Below are positions 46,041 to 58,959 of a DNA stretch of 64,000 nt, one piece after another. Position 1 is the first letter of the stretch. Every line of letters begins with the position of its first letter. The notes beneath the pieces are model-generated. The model was given only the letters and a program-made list of their open reading frames with translations. It had not been told where the DNA came from and searched no databases. Made by a program: the position numbers and the translations under genes. This DNA is from Cymbidium sinense (lineage: Eukaryota > Streptophyta > Magnoliopsida > Asparagales > Orchidaceae): NCBI GenBank assembly GCA_021442155.1, contig CM038221.1, positions 26,131,906-26,195,905 on the forward strand, in the 5' to 3' direction.

Positions 46041-49000
46041 TTTTTTTTTTTTGGGAAACCCATATGTGGGAATTTTATACAAAAGAGGGTTACAGGTCCT
46101 TAATAGGGGATAAACTCCAAAACTACTCAAAGAGCTACAATCACCTAGAGAGTAAATCCCTATCTAAGTAAAAAAAAAAAATAAAAAAAAAAAGTAAAGC
46201 ATACAAAGTGATTAATATAGATAAGCCAATGGATAGGCCAAAGCTCTTGAGATGACAAAATGCCAAGAGAGAGCAAACTGCAAGAGAAAAAGAGAAGTGC
46301 ATCTATAAAAATGAAGAAAGATAGAAATTAGAACAGTTAAAGTAGTACAGAGAAAGTGAAAATGAGAGAGCAAACTGAGGAAAATTATAGAGAAGTGTGT
46401 GAAAGAAGGCTCAGTCACACCAAATTGGGTAGATGGAAATATATCCAGCATCAAATGGAAGGGTTACATCACAAGAGCTACTACCAAACCAAGGAGTGAA
46501 ATCATCACAGCCATCATAGCCTACAAACCTGTGAGAAGAAATCAGCCAATTGTTGAAAGTCTTATGGGCCTTAGTACTTGCAAACCTAAATAAAGTCATA
46601 TATAATATAGAAAGGAGACAACAAAGAGCAGAAAGATAAGGGTCCCATGAAAAATTATCATCAATATAGTCACCATAGCATGAGAATCCCTATATGAGAA
46701 TGAGCCAAGAATCCCTTTTAAAACCATAGCCAAGAGTATAATTAGGCCAAAGATAAAACCCACCATAGAGAACAGAGAAAAACAACTAAAAATCCTCCTA
46801 AGAAAATCAATGAGCCAAACATATGAGACATATACGAAACTTTCAGGCCAGGAGTACAGCCCTAGAGTATAGTCCAAAAAACAAACCCAATCATAATAAA
46901 CAATGTAGATGTTAATAACCCCCTTATTAATAACCATTGCAGAAGTTAACAAAAAGCAAATGTAAGGCGAACCCAAACCCAAATACAACAAGTGATGCAG
47001 AAGTCTAACAGGACCAAGATGAGAATGCAGCAACAGATTAGTTATACCAGTAACCATAGGAAATAGGTTGCATCCCACCATAAACAACACCAAATAAATA
47101 GACAGTCAAAAAAGACAAGAATACATGCTAGTATAAAACCCGATAATCTAGATCAAACAACCAAGACAAGACAAAGAAAAGATAAAGAAATGTCCATAGA
47201 ACCACCCATTCACAAATAGACATAAGATAATAACCTAAGTAGATAGAAGCATAATCATGGGATCTGACAAGTCTAACTGAACCAAGATGGAAAAAATAGT
47301 CGCAGATTAAGTAATCCACATAGATATCGAGCAAGGCATACAAACAACAAAGACAATCAAGAAGCCAACCCCATATGTGCACATAGGACCCTAAAGTCCC
47401 ATAGTCAAAAGATAAAATAGCAAAAAACAATTATTGCACCCACCATAAGATAATCCAATATAAAATAGAAACAGCATAGACACTTAGGGGGTTCAAAGGA
47501 GAGCCAACATTGGAATCTTGAAAACCAAGACAAGAGAACCAAGACAATAAACAACCAAGATAGCAAATAATGCCTAGCCATAAAGCCACCCATTTAGAGA
47601 CAAGCATTAGTTAGTAACCAAGTAGGTAGTAGCATAATCACAGGAAAAAAATAAAACAACAAAACCATTATTGCACCCACCATAAGATAAACCAAAATAA
47701 AATAGTGATACAACATAGGCACAGAAGGGGTTCAAAGGAGAGCCAACATTGGAATCCTTTAAGACAAAGAAAAGCACTGAAGCTAAGCAACAACATTAGT
47801 AAAAGAAGACTGGAAAGAAGAGAAAAAGGAAGTCCAATCCTGCAAGGAGAAAATAATAATAATAAGGGTATAACAAGACTCTCCATACGGTTGGGGAGAT
47901 GAGATTAGCAAGAACAATTAGAAAAACCAATACAACAAATAACCAAGAGAACAAACAACCAAGACAGAAATAATAATAATTAAAAGAACCACCCATAATA
48001 ATAGAAGTGCATAAGATAACACGTGGATCTAGGCTAACTAACGAGATAAAATAAACAGTAGATTAAGTAGTCCACAAATATCATGATAAGTAGCAAATAC
48101 AAACAAAGAAAAGACAATCGAGAACAACCCAGAATCAGTCTGCTAGACTAAAGACCCGATAGTCCAACAGCTAACAATTAAAACAGCAAAATAATTGTTG
48201 CACCCACCATAAGATAAATCATTAAGGAATAGGGAGACAACATAGACTCGAATGCGGTTCAAGGAAAAACCATCATTGAAATCCTTCAAGACAAAGAAAA
48301 GCAGACCAGCAGGTAAGCCAACATCACCAGTAAAAATAGGTTGAAATGAAATCAAGAATAAAATCCCATCCTACAAGGAAATAGTAATAATAGCTAGGTT
48401 TGCTCTCCATACAGGTAATGGAGGTGAGGTTAGATAGCATAGGGGGGGGCACATTAAAGAGAGAAAGAGATAAAATCGAGCCATGAAGTCAGAAAAAAAT
48501 TATAGCAATTACATAATGAGATAGCAAAGTCATGAGGCCATGAACAAATTTCATGGAAAAGAGAAAAACCATAATCATATAATGGAAAATTACAATAGGA
48601 CCCATAAATAGAATAATAATGATAGCAAGAAGTCCTAAAGTAGAAAGAAAATCATAAAATAATCCATCTCCCTCCAGCAGATAGGAGAAACCTTACCAAA
48701 AGCAATGGTTTCAGTGAAAACAACAGTAGCAGTAAAACCACAAATAAGGTTAGGGTAAGTAATCCAACAGCAGATGCCATAGAGATCATCAACTAACCAG
48801 AAAGGGGTAACAAGCATAAAGAAAAATCAGAGAACCATCAAAACTAAAAGAAGTTGATCATGCGTTAAACAAGTAATGTCAAACCAATAGGGATGGATTA
48901 ATTTCTAAGGTAAGGGAGTCCAATATTGTCCAAATTAACCAAACCACACAAATGTTTAGGAAGTGTAAGTTGATCAAAGAATTTTATGCCATCCAATCTA

Positions 49001-49200
49001 GCACCTAGATTAGCAAGGTAATCAGCACATGCATTACCTTCATGCCATACATGAGTGATTTTAAAATAGAGTTGAGAGAGGAGAGCTCACCACTTTAGAA
49101 GTACTCAGTATTGCCCATTTTGGTGGAAGTCAAAAGATCAATCAAAGAATGTGGCATCCACCACCTCAATCAAAATATTGAGCCAACCTTTTGAAAGAAA
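46041..49200 (-). repeat. Long repetitive 3' region of the LINE
   Basis: Some 3.2 kb follow the RNase H. It contains diverged internal repeats: CCATAAGATAA...GGTTCAA(A)GGA...CATTGGAATC at 47443, 47681 and 48206, and AAGTCTAAC(A/T)G(A)ACCAAGATG at about 46998 and 47270, with a weaker copy at 48030. On the minus strand it gives hydrophobic open frames (longest 47093-46596, 165 aa), but these come from T-rich DNA and are not shared between repeat units. A second A-run is at 46168-46195. I treat it as 3' UTR. Confidence 0.6.
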
Positions 49201-49203
49201 ATC

Positions 49204-49494
49204 TCAATAGCTTTGTATAGCCATTGCTCGAAAAGGAACGAGCAATATTAAGGGGTAAGCAAAAGCACATAAGACTTTATCATTAAGGTTTCTGAAAATG
49301 CCATCACAGGAAGAAGAATTTTGAGAAATAGAGCCATTAGTATTAATATTAATAGTATTAGCATGAGATTTTACCCAATAAACAATCTTGTCATCCTTAC
49401 CGTTGGGTGGATCCAGCAAGTTAAAACCCAATTTATTGGTCACAAATTTACAACCTTTAAATTTATTGCAGTTAATTAAATTGGCATTTAACAA
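49204..49494 (-). pseudogene. LINE RNase H domain
   Basis: The translation includes VYWVKSHANTININTNGSIS followed by NSSSCDGIFRN. Plant L1-type LINEs end ORF2 with an RNase H that opens with an NTDGS motif. Here the Asp of DGS is Asn, so the domain is likely inactive as read. The C-terminal part is lost by stops. Confidence 0.65.
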
Positions 49495-49587
49495 GTCTCA
49501 GATTTTATTTCTAATTCTAACAATTATCCTCATGTGGTTCATAGGAGTCCCATGATATTTTGCATCATTTTTGTCCATCCATATGAA

Positions 49588-50538
49588 CTAAATAAGAGTG
49601 ATAGTAGTTATGACTTTAATGTGGCCTTTAATAGTGTTTTCAAAATAAACTTCAAGAAGTTGGTATAAATTTAAGGATCTATTAAATTTATTAATGTTAA
49701 AGAGATCATCATACCAAATCCAAAGTTTGGAAGCAATGACTAAGTTAACAAAAACATGATTCACATTCTCAATGTGAAAGTAGCAGTGGCATTTTGAAGG
49801 TAAGTAAAAACCTTTACCCCACATCAAGGAGCCAACAGGGATGAAGTTTTTTTGGCCAAGTTAGAATAGAATAAAAAATAGGAATTGTGTTATTCCAAAT
49901 TTTGAAAACATTGGAAAAGTCATGAGCTTCTTTAATATGAATCCAAACATTTTTAAGGTTGAAGTCACCATTTTGAAAGCTTAAAAGGATCATGATTGCT
50001 AGGAATAGTAGTAACATTATTTAAGAGAGAAAGGAATATAATCAGTAAACTTACTATTATTATATTATTCTACCAGAGTTCATTTTAAGTGGAATGGGTA
50101 GAAAGTAAGTCATCAATGGACCCACCTCCAATCCAGGTTATCTTGCCAAAGAAAGAGGTAAGTTAATCCCCAAGATATTAATGATTTGGCTTCCCATTTG
50201 ATGGAACAAAGTCTTTTCCAAAAGGAGAGTCTCTCACTCTATGGGTGGGTATTTGGTCATGAAATTAGCCCAAAGACTATTTTGTTTCTCCTAAAATTCC
50301 ACCAAAGTTTATAGAAATAAAGCAATGATATCTTTCCTTGATTGACACATCCAAGACCACCTTCAACAAGAGTGCCACAACTTTTGTACCAAGAGGTACA
50401 ATGCATTCTTTTAGAAGAATTGTTAGAAAGCCAAAAGAATTTATTAAGGAGGCGCTCAATTCTATTAATGGTAGAATTGGTAAGCACAATGGTTTGAATA
50501 AGGTATAGAGGCATGGAGTTAAGGGTGCTCTTAATCAA
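49588..50538 (-). pseudogene. LINE zf-RVT region
   Basis: Two open pieces (50538-50257 and 49827-49588). The first has MIKSTLNSMPLYLIQ and NKFFWLSN then WYKSCGTLVEGGLG, the post-RT segment of plant LINE ORF2. The second has LPSKCHCYFHIENVNHVFVN, the Cys/His pattern of the zf-RVT domain. These are collinear with the RT upstream and the RNase H downstream. Confidence 0.75.
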
Positions 50539-50689
50539 AGTGAGCTTACCACTAAAAGAGAGTAAATGAAATTCTAAATAGAAATTTTATTAGAGATTTT
50601 TTGGATTAGCTCATCAAAGAGATGTGATCTTTTTTGACCTTTAAAAGTGGAGACCAAGATATTTATAGGAAGTTGTTGTTCTTTGAAAG

Positions 50690-51400
50690 TTAGTAATTCT
50701 CAATTTGGTTGATCCTATTACTAGGGATTTTGGAGGAAGGAATGAAACAACTTTTACCTTCATTAAGAAAAAGACCACTTTCATTACCAAATTTATTTAA
50801 AAGATTCTTAATAGTTTTAATGTGATGAATAGAGGCATTGCAAAAGATTATGAAGTCATCAGCAAAACTAAGATGAGAGAGAAGACCACCTTGAGTTCTT
50901 AAAAAATATGTTGGGATTATTATTGAAAAGATCATTAAAGCTCCTCATGAAAGATATTTAACAATAATAAAAAAGAGAGTGTGATAAGGGATCACCTTGT
51001 CTCAAACCATCTAAGGGAAAAACCAAGGGACTCACCATTCATGATAACGGAGAACCAAACAATGGTAATACAATTTTTAATAGGATAAAATAGTTAAAAA
51101 AAATGAAGAATGTGGAAGAGGAAATTCAGAGAGGTTGTCAAAAGCTTTAGAGATATCTAATTTGAAAAGGATGTTACCACCTATGGTAGAAGAATCAATG
51201 TCATGAATCAGCTCTTGGGAAAGATGAATGTTGTCATATATAGCTCTACCTTTAATGAAGCCAGTTTGGTTGGGTGAAATAATTTTAGGCAGCTGCAGAC
51301 TAATTCTATTGGCAATTAATTTAGCAATGAGTTAATGAAATAATGTGCAAAGGGTGATAGGTCTGAAATCACCCCAAAATTTAGGATTATTAATTTTCAG
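50690..51400 (-). pseudogene. LINE reverse transcriptase
   Basis: Non-LTR RT motifs in order on the minus strand: FWGDFRPITL (about 51390-51355), LPKIISPNQTGFIKGRAIYD (51295-51235), NILFKLDISKAFD (51175-51140), RQGDPLSH (51003-50978) and HLSFADDFIIFCNAS (50885-50840, FADD catalytic pair). Stops and frameshifts separate the motifs. It would have performed target-primed reverse transcription. Confidence 0.85.
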
Positions 51401-51746
51401 AATGAGAATAATGGAAGTGCTAGAAAAATATCTAGGTAAAGGATTGCTATCAAAAAATCAATGACATCATCAACATGGTCGACTTAATAATAGGCTAAAA
51501 TGCTGAAAAATTAAGTCATGTAGCCTTACGGGCCACAAATCGGTGTTCATGCTGAAGAATATACCCCAATCTCGATCCGTAGGGGCGCAAACTAAGCAAG
51601 TTGTTGTCATCATTAATAATCATTGAGGGAATCAGGTGTGAGTTGGAAAGAGCTTCTAAGGAAGGGTTGTTGTTTAATAAGTTTTTAAAATGATGTATGA
51701 TAGAATCTTTAATATCATTATTATCAATGATCCAGTCATTATCATT

Positions 51747-52121
51747 TTAATTTTTTAATAGCTTTAAGGCTTTTTTTTTGAAAAGTGCATGGAAGTACCT
51801 AGTATTTACGTCACCATCAACAATATGTTTGCTAGCGACCTTTTGTTGATGGGTTTCTTCCATATTTTGATATTTAACCAAGTTATCTTTAGCTACATTC
51901 AACTCCTCAAGTTTAGTAGAGTTAGTCAAAACAGCATCTTCAAGAGAACAAACTAATTGTTCCATATTTTTGAGATTGGAAAAAATATTTTTAAAATGAT
52001 GCTTGTTCCACCAATTTAGGTTTTGTTTAAGCCTTTTAAGCTTAAGCCAGAGGCGAATCATTCCCTTAATAGAATTATTTGGATGAAGAGGGGCCATCCA
52101 GTTAATGGATACAATCTTCAT
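51747..52121 (-). pseudogene. LINE ORF2 segment between endonuclease and RT
   Basis: A 124-residue open piece with LNWWNKHHFKNIFSNLK and later KHIVDGDVNTRYFHALFKKK. The WNK..F.NIF and GD.NT.(F/Y)FH patterns are standard for plant L1 ORF2 just upstream of the RT. It directly follows the residual endonuclease start, which implies most of the endonuclease is missing. Confidence 0.8.
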
Positions 52122-52190
52122 AACATAGCCTTACTTGTTGATCTTAGAAGAGTGTATGAATGGTTCAATAACAACAGTAAGGCTATGTTA
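52121..52190. repeat. Inverted repeat at endonuclease deletion point
   Basis: TAACATAGCCTTAC (52121-52134) and GTAAGGCTATGTTA (52177-52190) form perfect 14 bp arms with a 42-base loop. Arms extend imperfectly (TTGTTG/ACAAC). The repeat sits exactly between the endonuclease stub and the pre-RT linker. Confidence 0.85.
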
Positions 52191-52195
52191 TCGAC

Positions 52196-52257
52196 ATGGA
52201 CATCTAATATGGTTGACAATGAGAGTCCCAATACTCCTAACATTCCAAATAAGTAAA
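52196..52257 (-). pseudogene. LINE endonuclease, N-terminal stub
   Basis: MINLLIWNVRSIGTL, the start of an exonuclease-endonuclease-phosphatase domain (WN.R motif). After about 20 codons it runs into a 70 bp inverted repeat and then the pre-RT linker. The remaining ~200 residues of the domain, including the catalytic residues, are absent. Confidence 0.7.
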
Positions 52258-52674
52258 TTGATCATAATAAAAAAAGGAAGGAAAAGGAAAAGAGATAACT
52301 AAAGAAACAAAAAGCAAGAAGAAAAAAAGAAAGAGGGGCTTATTTATGGGAAGTTAGAAGATCTAGTAGTTAGTGGAGCTAGTGAACATTCTAGCTTTAA
52401 GAGATTTTTTAAAAAAATAGTTTGAAAAGGTCTATCTTTGTCCAAAGTATCCCCATGAGAGTGATTTGTGATATTGAATAGGACCTATATCGGTCAAAGC
52501 ATTCTAATATTAATTTCTCCTTTTTTGTTATTAATGAATTGAAAGAGGGTTCATGTATCACTCTTAAGGTTAGTAGAAATAGAGGTTGTGATGCCATTAA
52601 TAACAATTTCATGCTCATTTTAGAATTACTTTTCGATTTTGTTCCATCATCAAAGGATCAACAGTTTTCAGATT

Positions 52675-53815
52675 TTACTCTTTCATCAAAGGATCAATTT
52701 CAGAATTTGTCTCCTCGAGTTCATTAGCGAAAAGGGGTAGGTTAGAATGAGTTAAGGTATTATCTTGAGGAGCCAAATTATTATAATTGGATGCAATGTT
52801 AAGTAAGTTATCATTAGCCTCCTCACGAACCTCAGAAGCATTTTTTGTAACATGCTGATTAATCTCCAATAGGCAAATGGTTGATAAAAGAAGAGGGTAG
52901 GGGGATGATTCCCATTTGAGTGACTTTAGGCACATGCAAATTATTGATTTTTCATTTGATAGAGTAGGATTAGGATCGCAATTTATTCTTTTAAGATGAG
53001 GATGCAACACTAAACATTGATTGATCATGGCCATGTATCTTACAATGTGTGCAAAAAAAAATTAAATTCACTTTTGATTATAATTAAATTTCTGGTGATC
53101 CAAACTTCTTTAGGATGCCTTTTAGTAATATCAATCTCAACCAAAATCGAGCAATAGGGTTGTGACCTCATGGCGGTGGCGATCAATTTGAAGATTGAGA
53201 GAGCTCCAACGCAAGAACTTGATGTGTAACATAATGTATTCTCATATTAGGAAGATCTAGCCATATAGAACAATTGGGATTCCTCTTTTATATCAAAAAA
53301 TATAGACCATTTTAGAAATCACATTTGACAATTAAACACAAAGTAAAGAGGGCGGGCAAAGACTCTTGAGTAATCTAGAAAGGCGAATTAAAATGCCTAG
53401 GATCAATCAATCAGATGGTGAAAATGCACGAAAGTTTAAGGCTATAAAAAATGATCGATGTTATCGAGAGTTGGTCATAAGGAAAATTTATCCACTAAAG
53501 AGAATTCAAAGGCTTGCCAACTTTTCATCTAGATCAGAGCACATGGGTATGAAATGAGCTCGAGATCAAATTCACCGAAGCATTAAGGGAAAGGTTCTTA
53601 CCAGATAATGCATCCTTGAAGGACTTAACTTCAGGCAGAGTAGCGGTTGATTTCAGATCCATAATTACATGTAAATCTGATGACCTAGCCGATGCCTCCA
53701 AGTTCGAAATGCTCGGCTGCGCAGAAAGTGACTCCTCCACCATTGAAAGATCAAAGGAAACATTTAGCGATGTCGAGACAAATATCAAAATTATGATCGA
53801 GAAATCAAAAACCAA
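52675..53815 (-). pseudogene. LINE ORF1 (decayed)
   Basis: The N-terminal piece (53815-53534) has ATLPEVKSFKDALSGKN, typical of plant LINE ORF1 before a DUF4283-type domain. A CCHC-like knuckle CTHCKIHGHDQ is at about 53053-53020, followed by a frameshift, then the C-terminal tail (53034-52675). ORF1 binds the LINE RNA. The middle is broken. Confidence 0.65.
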
Positions 53816-53908
53816 ATGAAAAAGATCAATGTCCAGGGTTTTGGGGTTTTAGGTTTTAGGCTTAAGTTTTGTTGGAAAAAAATAAAAAAAAGAAAAAATA
53901 GAATAGAG

Positions 53909-56900
53909 CCTAATTAGGTTAGGGTATGGATTTATCCAATTAATTAACCCTTACCTACATCACCTTAAGTTAGTTAACTAATTAATAATGAGTTAATATA
54001 TATGCAACCACACGGAAAGTAAATTTGATAATCCTAAGAAATGAAAGGGGGTTAATGCAAATTACTCATGATTAATACTTAATTAAGCTTAATGGATCTC
54101 ACTTAACTACTTTTATGCTTTTCTCACACATATGAGCTAACCATAATTTAATTATCTCCCCCTTTGGGTTATTGAACACCAAAAGAGCTACCCAAGATTA
54201 AATTAGAGAAATTAGATTCAATTGAATTAATTAAGTTCATTAATTAACTAATTAAACCTTAAATAACCTTAAACAACCAAAATAAGATGGGCTTAGAGAA
54301 AGAGACAAAGAAGAGAGTCTCAATCCATAAATCCTTTCAATTAGTTAATCAAAGTTCAAGTATGATTTAGATTTTGATCAATCTTGTTAATTAATTATTT
54401 AAAAGGGTGCTAATTATTTATTTAAGAGGGATTAGAGAAGATTTAAGGAAAAGATTGGAAGAGGGAGTCCCAATTTCTTCAAGACTTCCATTACGTTAAT
54501 AGGCTTGATTGATTAATTCATTGTTATTTACTTAATTATCTCTAATTACATTAAAAGTGATTAAGGCTTAATCAATTGGTTTCCCTAATTAAGCAACCAA
54601 TAAAATCCTAGAAAAATATGGGAGGTAGAGGTCATCCACCTAAGCATGTACAAAAAGTTTGAGATTAATTGGATGATTAATGTGGGGGCAATTATACTAA
54701 TTATATTTCTAATTAAACCTTAATTAAGCCAAATCTACTATTCAAAATCATTTAATAATAATTTTCCTAGATTTTACTCTAAAATACCTTTAAAATAAAC
54801 CTAAGTTTGTATTTTTTTTAATTTTTCTAAAATTAGTTATGAATTTAGGAAGTTTCATGATTAAAAACTAATTAATTAACCCTAATTAAAGCCTTAATTT
54901 GGTCGGGCCATGTGGAGGCTGACGCGGTGTACTTTCCACGGGGCGCTATGGGATTAGCTATTTAAGTTATCACATCCAAGTGTTGACTCGATGGGGCATA
55001 GTAACTCCGGACCGTCTCGATCTAAGACGGCGCCATGATTAAACTCATAGTTTTGAGGGATTAATCAGAGGCTCTAAGCGTGATTTGATCAAGACCGTCC
55101 ATCCCACATCGGGATGGATAGACCATGATCTATATCTTTCTGAGTATCAAATAATGTCTACCATCGTCCATCGATCGTCACTTTCGAAGCTCAGCTGGAA
55201 TGATGGATCCCACACCTTTGGGGAAGCACAACAATCAAATCCAAAGGTGGAAATCACGTGACATGTAAATTTCTTTCACAAAATACCAAGCTATTTTCAT
55301 TTAAGGATCGATTTTAATGGCATACCTCACGAGCTTATGGGTGGTTATAATGATTGAGGAAGCTTCATTTCATAGAAATGAAGCTCTGTTGAGCTACACG
55401 AGCTCTGATTTGGTGTAGTTTGCTTGAAAGACCAAAGCACTAGACGTAGGTGGTCGGGCCTGATCAAACTCTACCCTTCCACCATTAAGAAGCTTGAGAA
55501 AGGATTCATTCTCACTCGTTTGGCTCCAAGGAAGGTGTGTGCAAAGTTAATTGCACTTTTGCAGATATTTGAGCAAATGGGAATTGAAGGTGGCCTCCCC
55601 TATTTCAGTTTTTCATAAAATGGAGAATAAGGATTTTGAGGAGCTTGGGAAGGCTTGGAAATCGCTCTGGGAACTCTCTCCTTGGCTACTAGAGTTGAAT
55701 CAAGTGTGAGTATTTAAATTTGAGGAGAATGAGGGGAGGGGGTATACCCTTTCACACTTGGATGAATGATCATGTCTTGTTTAGCTTCTTCTTGATTAAT
55801 TGGCCACATTAAAGGTTAATGGAAGTCCTTAGGTAAATGATGTGTCTTAGTTTGGTTGGGTGAGGGTGTGGAGGTGGCTGCCAAGGGAGGAAGTGCTTGT
55901 GGTGGTTTGGAAAGCTCAAAGGGGATGGGGAGGTGATTTCACCTCTCCATGGATCATGGCACAACCACCTTTGGTTCTGCCATGGTCCAAGGTGCCTAAG
56001 TGGACCAATGGTTGGGAGTCAAGTGGCTAGGGGGAGAAAATGACTCAATGAGCATGTGTTTTATCTCATGGGATGCCCTAATCCCAAGGGCAAATTGTTC
56101 ATTTGGCTATGGGTTTGATTTGAGCAGATTTGGGATGGGTCAAAAGTAGGTTAGCCCAAATTTCAAGTGGTTTGGTGTTTGTTTGGTTTGATTTGGCTTG
56201 ATTTGACCTATTTAGGTCAAATTAGGTTAGGTTGGGTCATGTTGACCAATTGGTCAAATAAGAAACCAAGGGTTGGGTAAAGTTCACATGACCAATTGGA
56301 GTGTATTGGTGTCATTGGTTTAAATCAATTTGCTTTGGATTTGATTATGGCTCATTTGGGTTCATATAGGTCAAATGGATCAAGTTGATCAATTTGACCA
56401 ATTTGACCAAATTGGGTTAGGTTAAGTGTTGAGTAAAGTTTAATTGGCTAATTGAAAATGATTGTAGGCTTTGGTTTGGTTTAATTTAGAATTAGTTTGG
56501 ATTTTGGCTAATTTGACCCTTTAGGTCAATTTATTTAAGTTAGGTCAAGTTGACCAATTGGTCATATTGGGCTCAATCATGGCTTTGGTCAAGTTCAATA
56601 AGTGATTTGGAATGAATTGAGCCATTGGTTAATCAATTTGGGTTGGATTATGATTTGACATATTTTGGATTTTAGGCCAATTTGGGTTAACTTAGGTCAA
56701 ATGGACCAATTCTTAGTTTGGCTCAATTAGAGGTTTGGTCAATCATTGATTATGAATGGTTTTGAATCAATGGTTTCAATCAATTTGGCATAAGGTGGAT
56801 TTTCTAGTTTGGGTTTCATTTGGGCTAATTGACTTGGTCAAGGGGTTGACTTGGTTTGACAATTGAAGATAATTGATTAACATAGGATGATTGTTGATCA

Positions 56901-57034
56901 TGTTGTGAGATTTATATGGGCTTAGTTCAATCCAATTTGGGTTTATTAGAACTTGGCTCAAAAGGTCTTTTAGGTCACTTTAGGTCAAGTGGACCTAAAT
57001 GGGTTAATTTGATCATGGCTTAATTCAAGTTTAG
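53909..57034 (-). repeat. 5' LTR of element B, U3-side part (truncated)
   Basis: Continues the LTR after the LINE, collinear with about 25645-28765. It carries the GC-richer leader (54900-55260), hairpin (55361-55385), palindromic TATA GGGTATACCC (55740-55749) and W-box array (56100-57020, with TTGACCAATTGGTCAA near 56243). It stops near 57034, lacking the outer ~720 bp including the TG end, and joins element C's 3' UTR. Confidence 0.8.
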
Positions 57035-58915
57035 ATTATCCATAGGGAGGATAAGATTTTGGTTTTGAACATGCAGTTGTTGGAGATGTGAGCTCAGATC
57101 TGTTAAGGTTAATATAGTTTTAATTTGGATTCCACTAGAGGGAGGTTGGTGGGTTTGATGAAAGGGACCTTGTCGGTGTGCGATGAATCCACTAAGAAGG
57201 GGCTAATATCATCCTAGACCTGCCTCAAATTTACCAATCCAAAGGGATATTCTATCGACCGTAGGGTAGAGCTAACCAATCTAAGGGGTTACCTTTTAGT
57301 GTGCAATGGTCAAGTTAGTAAGAAAACATGGGGACTCACATCCTCCTACACAAGGAACCATTGGGGCAATCTATTAGATGCAACAAATCAAACCTAGAGT
57401 GACTCTTGAATGAATGGGACTTATATCGACTTGGAAGTTGTCGATAAAGTCATTTGATTAAATTGCATTTGTCTTAATTTCATTTGTTTTAGTTTGATGG
57501 ATCTCATTGGTGTGCGATGGATCCACTAAGAATGAGATAAAATCAGCCTAGACCTGTCTTAGATTTACAAATCCAAAGGGACAGTCTACCGGTCGCGGCT
57601 TAGTGGTAACCAACCTAAGGGGTGCCCTTCGGTGTGCAATGGTCAAGTTAGGAAGAAAATATGGGACTCACTCCTCTTACACAAGGAACCAGGGGTGATC
57701 GGTTGCTTGTGCAAAAAAAATGAACTAGACCTAGTACTAAGAGAGTCTTGGACTTATCTCTACTTAAAGTAGTAATATTCCTATAGGGAGTTTTGCTAAG
57801 CTAAAGATAGGATGCCTGCTTAGGAAAGGGGTCATTCGGGGCTTGAATTCGAAATCCACAAGTGAAGAAATATTTTGGTTGTTTGTTAGGTTATCATGGA
57901 CCCTATTGGTTTGCTAGGTACCACACTGAGAAGGAGCTCATATCAGCCTAGTTATATCTAAACTTACTAGACCAAGGGAGAATCTGCATATCCGCAAGAT
58001 AAATTCTCCAACCATAGGGGTGGCTATGAGGAAAAGGGAACTGTCCATTCCAAGAGTAACCGAGGTAGTGTCTAAAGGGGTCGCTAAGGACATGATCCAA
58101 ATAGAGTGTCCACAGGGGATGTGCCACTAGGGGCATTATCCAAAACCCTATAAAAGAAAGCCTATAGGTATATGGTGGCCAACTCAATGAGAAAGTGTAG
58201 GGACTCACATCTGCCAAGAGTGGTGTATCCACCAGGTGGGTCGCCATCAATATGACCAACCAACTAAGGTGGGTGTGTGAGCCTAAAGAAAAGTGTAGAT
58301 CTCTCTCTCTAAACTGATCGGATAGTCTATCTTCAACTCAACATGGGCTATCCATCCTAAAGCAACTACTAAGCGAGGAGTCCGGTGTAAGGACTAAACC
58401 CAAGCTTGAAGTAATCAAGAGGAAAGGAGCCACTAGGGGACTTACACTAAATCTCAAATATACTTGACCTAGTTAGTGCATGGTGGCTAGTTCAAGAAGA
58501 AAGAAAGCTTACATCTTTTAAATGAAGTCAACATGGGGTAGCTTACCGGCTATAGGGTAAGGCCTACTAAACTAACAAAGTGCTCATTTATTTGCATTGG
58601 TCAAGTAAGGAAGAAAGCATGGAGACTCACATCCCATAGACAAGTGACCACTGGGTGACACACTGTAGCATATCGACTGACCTAGAAACTAATGAGTGAA
58701 TGCACAGGGACTTGCTCCCATATCAAAATAGCTTGAGATAAGATATGTGTTCATTTATGTTATGAAAGAGAGAATAAGATGCCTCTTGGGTTCTCTTACC
58801 CCTAAACATGAAGAATGGATGAAATGGTGGCGTGGCGTTTGACTCCATCAAGAAAGGATGTTGCTTGGGGCCTCTTACACCTAACTTAGTTGTCCTAGTC
58901 AAACAAGATTTATGG
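57035..58915 (-). repeat. 3' UTR of element C
   Basis: Collinear with about 30030-32110 of element B: three long units opening with CCACTAAGAA at 57187, 57523 and 57921, and two GATGCCTCTTGGG-type short motifs (58778, 58856). The part next to the missing 3' LTR (equal to 29483-30030) is absent. A stretch of about 200 bp is deleted at about 58900 relative to B. Confidence 0.75.
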
Positions 58916-58959
58916 ATAGTATTTTTTCAAGTAGAGCCCATTGACTAGAAGCATCAGGC

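Larger units (their letters stand above)
46041..53908 (-). mobile_element. L1-type LINE nested in the 5' LTR of element B
   Basis: A 7.9 kb insertion. Its poly(A) tail is the T-run at 46041 on the plus strand. The host LTR continues at 53909 (CTAATTAGGTTAGGGTATGG; uninterrupted form at about 25645). Minus-strand order: ORF1 with zinc knuckle, start of endonuclease, RT, zf-RVT, RNase H, long 3' region. About 17 bp of LTR seem lost at the target and no clear target duplication remains. It inserted after the LTR and is itself decayed. Confidence 0.88.

Noticed and set aside
46596..47093. Possible polytopic membrane protein gene
   Set aside because: Lies in the T-rich 3' region of a decayed LINE with diverged internal repeats and no homologous domain I can recognise; kept only as a low-interest observation.
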